A stretch of DNA of 64,000 nt from Paracoccus marcusii (GTDB lineage: Bacteria; Pseudomonadota; Alphaproteobacteria; Rhodobacterales; Rhodobacteraceae), in NCBI RefSeq assembly GCF_028621715.1, contig NZ_CP117466.1:1002501-1066500 (forward strand). The letters are read 5' to 3'. Made by a program: the position numbers and the translations under genes. This document shows, piece after piece, positions 57,450-64,000 of this stretch (its first letter is position 1; each line of letters starts with the position of its first letter). The notes beneath the pieces are model-generated. The model saw only the letters and a program-made list of their open reading frames with translations, searched no databases and had not been told where the DNA came from.

Positions 57450-58223
57450 ATGACCATCTCTGTCGGCGCCACGGGCCTGCTGGGCTGGAAGATCGTCCAG
57501 CGAACCGAGGCCCGGCAGATCGAATCCGTTGCCCGCGACCCTGTGGTCCAGCGCAGCACGACCTACTTCCGTGACAAGATCGCGGCCACCACCAAGGCCG
57601 AGGAGCTAGTCAAGGATTACCGCCTTTTGAGCACGACGCTTTCGGCCTTCGGGCTGGAGGCGGACCTGCCCAACAAGGCCTTCATCCAGAAAGTCCTGGA
57701 AAGCGATCCCGCGGACAAGTCGTCGCTGGTCAACCGTCTGGCCGACAAGCGCTATCTGCGCATGAACGAGGCAATGGGCTTTGGGTCGACGAAGCCCGCC
57801 AAGGATCTGGCCGACACCATCAGCACCGCCTTTGTGCAGCGTGAATTCGAACGGCGCATCGGTGAAAGCGACGACAACCTGCGTCTTAGCCTGAATGCCC
57901 GGCGCGAGGTGCAGGAGCTGGCAGGCCGCACCTCGACCGACCGGACCCTGTGGTTCGAGGTCATCGGCAACGCCCCGCTGCGCAAGGTCTTTCAGGGTGC
58001 ATTCGGGTTCGGCGACAACTATGCCCGACTGCCAATCGACCGCCAACTGGAGGAATACACCAAGGCTTCGGAGAGGCTGCTGGGCAGTTCCAGCTTCAAG
58101 GATATTTCCAAGCCCGAGAACGTGGAGAAGCTGATCCAGACCTTCATGGCGCGATCGCAGCTGACCACGTCGCCGACGGCCAATCGCTACAGCGCGGCGC
58201 TGACCCTGTTGCAGAACTTCTGA
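57450..58223 (+). CDS. DUF1217 flagellar-associated protein
   Basis: 257 residues. It begins MTISVGATGLLGWKIVQRTEARQ; repeated DUF1217-type segments include VKDYRLLSTTLSAFGLEADLPNKAFI and FVQREFERRIGESDDNLRLSL, related in pattern to rod/hook secretion-linked proteins. It lies 7 bp after flbT in the flagellar operon. Exact role unknown. Confidence 0.85.
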   Translation: MTISVGATGLLGWKIVQRTEARQIESVARDPVVQRSTTYFRDKIAATTKAEELVKDYRLLSTTLSAFGLEADLPNKAFIQKVLESDPADKSSLVNRLADKRYLRMNEAMGFGSTKPAKDLADTISTAFVQREFERRIGESDDNLRLSLNARREVQELAGRTSTDRTLWFEVIGNAPLRKVFQGAFGFGDNYARLPIDRQLEEYTKASERLLGSSSFKDISKPENVEKLIQTFMARSQLTTSPTANRYSAALTLLQNF

Positions 58224-58362
58224 CCCTGCGTCACCCTAGCGGCGGGCAAAGCCTGATTTCCACGCGCCAGCGGCCCGCCGCACCTTGCGCCCAAGGCGTG
58301 GCTGGCTATAACCCCGGACGATTTGCCGCGATCGATGCACGACCAGCCCGGGGGCCAGAACC

Positions 58363-61701
<3,339 letters not shown>

Positions 61702-61728
61702 CGCTACATACTCAAAAAGAGGTTTTCT

Positions 61729-62439
61729 ATGGGCCAACGGCAACTAAGAAATGGCCTGAGTCTTAGGAAATTCCTTATAGGGATGAATGAAGATCTTGAC
61801 GTCCTAACGTCTTGGGTAAGGCAACATGGATTAGCCGATTGGCACTCATCAATCGATGCCACTTATATTCAGTCGAAGGATCGACCGCCGGTCGTGACAG
61901 ACATTTTAATTTTAGAAGACCGCAAGTTTTTTTCTCATAGAGGGTTCGAAGTTCGGGCCATTGCGCGAGGCGCAAAGCGGCGGTTTGTATATGGGAAGTT
62001 TGGAGGAATTAGTACTATTGATCAACTCCTAGTAAGGACATGCTTTAAAAGAAGTGAAAGGACAATATCCCGGAAGGGGAGGGAAATCATCCTTGCATAT
62101 ATACTTAATATGCATCAATCTAAAGGAGAAATATTAGCGGCTTTTGTGAATTCTGCTTATTTTGGCCCTCGTTTAAATGGCGTCGACACTGCAGCAGAAG
62201 TGATATTTGGTTGCCGCGCATGTGATCTGAGTGATAATAAAAGCGCGCTTATAGCTAGCTTACTTCCTTACCCTCTCCCTGCTAATATTTCTCTAGATCT
62301 ACGTCGTAAAGGACCCGCCCCAAGCTCCGAGGAAATTTTATTAAAATATGATCTTTCTAACCCTTGGTGGGTATCTCGGATCAAGATGAGAATGTCATAC
62401 GTGACACAGTTGCGGGCTAAATATTCAGAAGTCGTTTGA
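61729..62439 (+). CDS. GT51-like peptidoglycan transglycosylase domain protein, AT-rich
   Basis: 236 residues matching the glycosyltransferase 51 core used by class A PBPs. Motif 1 is LEDRKFFSHRGFE with the catalytic Glu63; motif 2 GGISTIDQLLVRT, a degraded version of GGSTITQQL; motif 3 RKGREIILAYIL with Glu119; motif 4 GEILAAFVNSAYFG; motif 5 GVDTAAEVIFG. There is no signal peptide or membrane anchor, unlike normal GT51 enzymes. AAAGAGG precedes the start, 27 bp after carB. The base composition is far more AT-rich than the neighbours. Function unknown. Confidence 0.8.
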   Translation: MGQRQLRNGLSLRKFLIGMNEDLDVLTSWVRQHGLADWHSSIDATYIQSKDRPPVVTDILILEDRKFFSHRGFEVRAIARGAKRRFVYGKFGGISTIDQLLVRTCFKRSERTISRKGREIILAYILNMHQSKGEILAAFVNSAYFGPRLNGVDTAAEVIFGCRACDLSDNKSALIASLLPYPLPANISLDLRRKGPAPSSEEILLKYDLSNPWWVSRIKMRMSYVTQLRAKYSEVV

Positions 62440-63010
62440 TAAGCCACCAGTTAGTTATGTACTCGTTACTGGGGTTATTCCAAGATGAAAGTTTCCGGAG
62501 TGACCCAAAATCTTCGGCTGAAATTTTATTTGCAAGGCGCGCGCAAAACTCAAAAACCTTTGCTGAAATAATGGACAGGTCTTTATCTATTTCTGAAACT
62601 TCCGACTCAGAGCGATTATTCAATTTTGCAATTGTCGAAATTCTATTTCCATTTTTTACGATTCTGTCATTAAGCGTTTTCTCGAAATCAAGAACCGAAG
62701 CATATGAGGTGTAGAATCTTAGTCGATATCTAAGATCGTTGTAGCTTCCCGAATATTCTTTGACGGAATCCATGTAGCTTTTCTTGTATTCAGATGAATT
62801 TTCATCTTCTAGATTGAGCAAGTATAGTCTTTGACAAGCTATCCTTTTGTCAAAAATTCTGGCTATATCGCGCAATAGATCATTGGCTTCTCTGGTTTCT
62901 CGGGTGCGAATTTCTTCATGCGTCGCCCTTAACCAATGTCGTCTCTGGTAGTTAGCTGTGATAAAAATTCCTACAATTGCAAGAATGGCTGCGATAGGTA
63001 TACCAAACAT
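62417..63010 (-). CDS. Membrane-anchored helical protein of unknown function, AT-rich
   Basis: 197 residues with one N-terminal span (FGIPIAAILAIVGIFITANYQ, 2-22), then a positively charged step (RRHW) and an all-helical cytosolic part rich in Lys, Arg, Glu and Asn. No recognised domain. It overlaps the 3-prime end of the GT51-like gene by 23 bp in convergent direction. Codon and base use are AT-rich like that gene, so both probably arrived together. Confidence 0.7.
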   Translation of the reverse strand: MFGIPIAAILAIVGIFITANYQRRHWLRATHEEIRTRETREANDLLRDIARIFDKRIACQRLYLLNLEDENSSEYKKSYMDSVKEYSGSYNDLRYRLRFYTSYASVLDFEKTLNDRIVKNGNRISTIAKLNNRSESEVSEIDKDLSIISAKVFEFCARLANKISAEDFGSLRKLSSWNNPSNEYITNWWLIKRLLNI

Positions 63011-63083
63011 TGAAGATAGTCCTTTGAAGCTTGCATGTATTTACTGCCTTGATTCGACCAAGTAACAAGCTTTTCTTCGATTT

Positions 63084-63632
63084 TCATAGCCCGCTCTTAG
63101 CTCTCAACTGCTCCAACAAAGCCCGCTTCCCCGCCGCAATCAGCCGCCGAGGCCCCTCCATCGGCACCCCCGGCGCATCCGGGGGCAAGGGCGTCTCGCC
63201 CATCTCGGCCCAGGCCGCGTCCTCGGCGCGCTGCAGGTCGCCGAATTCGGGGCGGGGGCCGTCCATGCCCTCGGCCTCGCGGCGCTTGAGGTAATCCATC
63301 GTCTCGGCCCCCTCGATCAGCCCTGCCAGCCGCGCATGCATCCACGCCGCCATCAGCCGGTTGACCCGCACCTGCCAGTCCGGCCCCATCGAGCGAAAGA
63401 ACGCCACCACATCCGCATCCAGCCGCAGCGTGACGCGCGTCTTGGGCGCCGTGCCCTTTTCCTGCGCGATGCGGTGCCAGTCGTCGGGAATGCGCATCCG
63501 CGCCATGACGGTGCTGTGCAGGTCCCATTCCAGCATCCGCATCGCTTCGGCCAAATAGTAGTAATCCGCGTGCCGGGTTCCTTCGGCCTTGGCGACAGAC
63601 ACATTGTCTTCGCGGTTATGGATGTCCGGCAA
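63084..63632 (-). CDS. BrnA-like antitoxin-type protein, orphan
   Basis: 182 residues. The central segment (about 65-105; TRVTLRLDADVVAFFRSMGPDWQVRVN, and LMAAWM) matches the ribbon-helix-helix motif of BrnA antitoxins. The N-terminal region (LAEAMRMLEWDLHSTVMARM) and a long C-terminal tail are additional. BrnA normally follows brnT; no BrnT-like frame is seen upstream in 63633-64000. GC content returns to the genome norm here. Perhaps a solitary DNA-binding regulator. Confidence 0.7.
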   Translation of the reverse strand: MPDIHNREDNVSVAKAEGTRHADYYYLAEAMRMLEWDLHSTVMARMRIPDDWHRIAQEKGTAPKTRVTLRLDADVVAFFRSMGPDWQVRVNRLMAAWMHARLAGLIEGAETMDYLKRREAEGMDGPRPEFGDLQRAEDAAWAEMGETPLPPDAPGVPMEGPRRLIAAGKRALLEQLRAKSGL

Positions 63633-63889
63633 GCTGCGTCCCGACCGTTAACGATGCCTAAGCGACCGTGCGTTGTCGGTGTACGCCCTGTATCTGCGCG
63701 ATGCGCCCTCAGTGACCACCTGGCGCGCGCCGTTCCGGGTTAGAAGAAAGCAATCCGTGACCTAGCCATGCGCCGCGCGCGCCGCTGTTTCAGCGCGCCC
63801 AATCCACGGCCCCGTTTTCTACCAACAACTCAGCATCCAGCAGCGCAGCCCCTGTCCACCACCACCACCACTCATTCCTACCCCGCGGG
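63633..63889. other. Intergenic stretch with no assigned gene
   Basis: No coding frame is convincing. It holds a GC-rich imperfect hairpin around 63772-63800 (CGCTG/CAGCG core) and an ACC-rich run near 63857-63871. Nothing else is identified. Confidence 0.5.
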
Positions 63890-64000
63890 CTAGCCGCGCT
63901 CTTGTATCTGGCGGCCGGTAGTGATGCGGACCTCTCCGCCAAGCACGTTCAGGGGAATGGCATGGGCATCGCAGAGGGCCTTGGATGGCGGTGATGCCGA
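63890..64000 (-). CDS. Possible C-terminal end of a gene running out of the window
   Basis: A minus-strand frame enters at 64000 and ends at TAG 63890-63892. Its 36 residues include KALCDAHAIPLNVLGGEVRI and end QIQERG. It could be the C-terminus of a protein or a gene remnant. Too short to name. Confidence 0.3.
   Translation of the reverse strand, partial: SASPPSKALCDAHAIPLNVLGGEVRITTGRQIQERG

Overview
The window is GC-rich alphaproteobacterial chromosome. The red-type RuBisCO operon with cbbX, the complete pqqABCDE set with its SoxYZ-like and metallo-hydrolase companions, the agl alpha-glucoside operon, the fliC-flaF-flbT flagellin cluster and the dnaA-dnaN-recF-gyrB block point to a Rhodobacteraceae member, most likely Paracoccus or a close relative: a flagellated, facultatively methylotrophic or autotrophic heterotroph. 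The species assignment is inference.

Layout. 1-8.6 kb (minus): an outer-membrane beta-barrel protein, then the replication block dnaA-dnaN-recF-LysE-gyrB, a candidate oriC between dnaA and rpsT, and rpsT. 8.8-12.8 kb: enoyl-CoA hydratase, mutM, and divergent ubiE-ubiB. 12.8-17.0 kb (minus): an operon of response regulator, FIST sensor protein, hybrid histidine kinase and two small exported proteins. 17.2-22.4 kb: pqqABCDE followed by a SoxYZ-like carrier, with a divergent zinc metallo-hydrolase, i.e. cofactor synthesis and accessory functions for periplasmic quinoprotein dehydrogenases. 22.5-28.8 kb: aglEFGAK for uptake and cleavage of alpha-glucosides. 28.9-33.0 kb: a GAF-Fis regulator, an NAD aldehyde dehydrogenase, topoisomerase IB and a DUF779 protein. 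33.0-35.4 kb: argC, an RTX protein and tRNA-Ala. 35.5-37.7 kb: a two-subunit PQQ dehydrogenase (periplasmic catalytic protein plus small membrane subunit). 37.9-42.5 kb: gcvT-gcvH-gcvP behind a tandem glycine riboswitch. 42.7-46.3 kb: a sulfotransferase/GT90-like fusion, an ABC ATPase and an atypical SDR. 46.4-52.9 kb: cbbFPLSX-rpe with divergent cbbR. 53-58.2 kb: flagellar genes (flgD, fliK, rod-binding protein, a FlgN-like protein, fliC, flaF, flbT, DUF1217). 58.4-61.7 kb: carB. 61.7-63.1 kb: a strikingly AT-rich insert with a GT51-like transglycosylase and an unknown membrane protein. 63.1-64 kb: an orphan BrnA-like protein and a poorly coding end.

How it fits together. PQQ is built from PqqA and loaded into periplasmic dehydrogenases such as the one at 35.5 kb. 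Aldehydes can be oxidised by the aldehyde dehydrogenase. CO2 can be fixed by the Calvin genes and one-carbon units exchanged through glycine cleavage. The FIST/kinase/regulator operon lies where alcohol-oxidation regulators sit in other bacteria. The most noteworthy items are a FBPase-like cbbF product that has lost its metal-binding motifs, the AT-rich transglycosylase island, the sulfotransferase/GT90 fusion, a 20-bp perfect operator-like palindrome before the aldehyde dehydrogenase, and a 22-bp-stem RNA hairpin upstream of the RTX gene.
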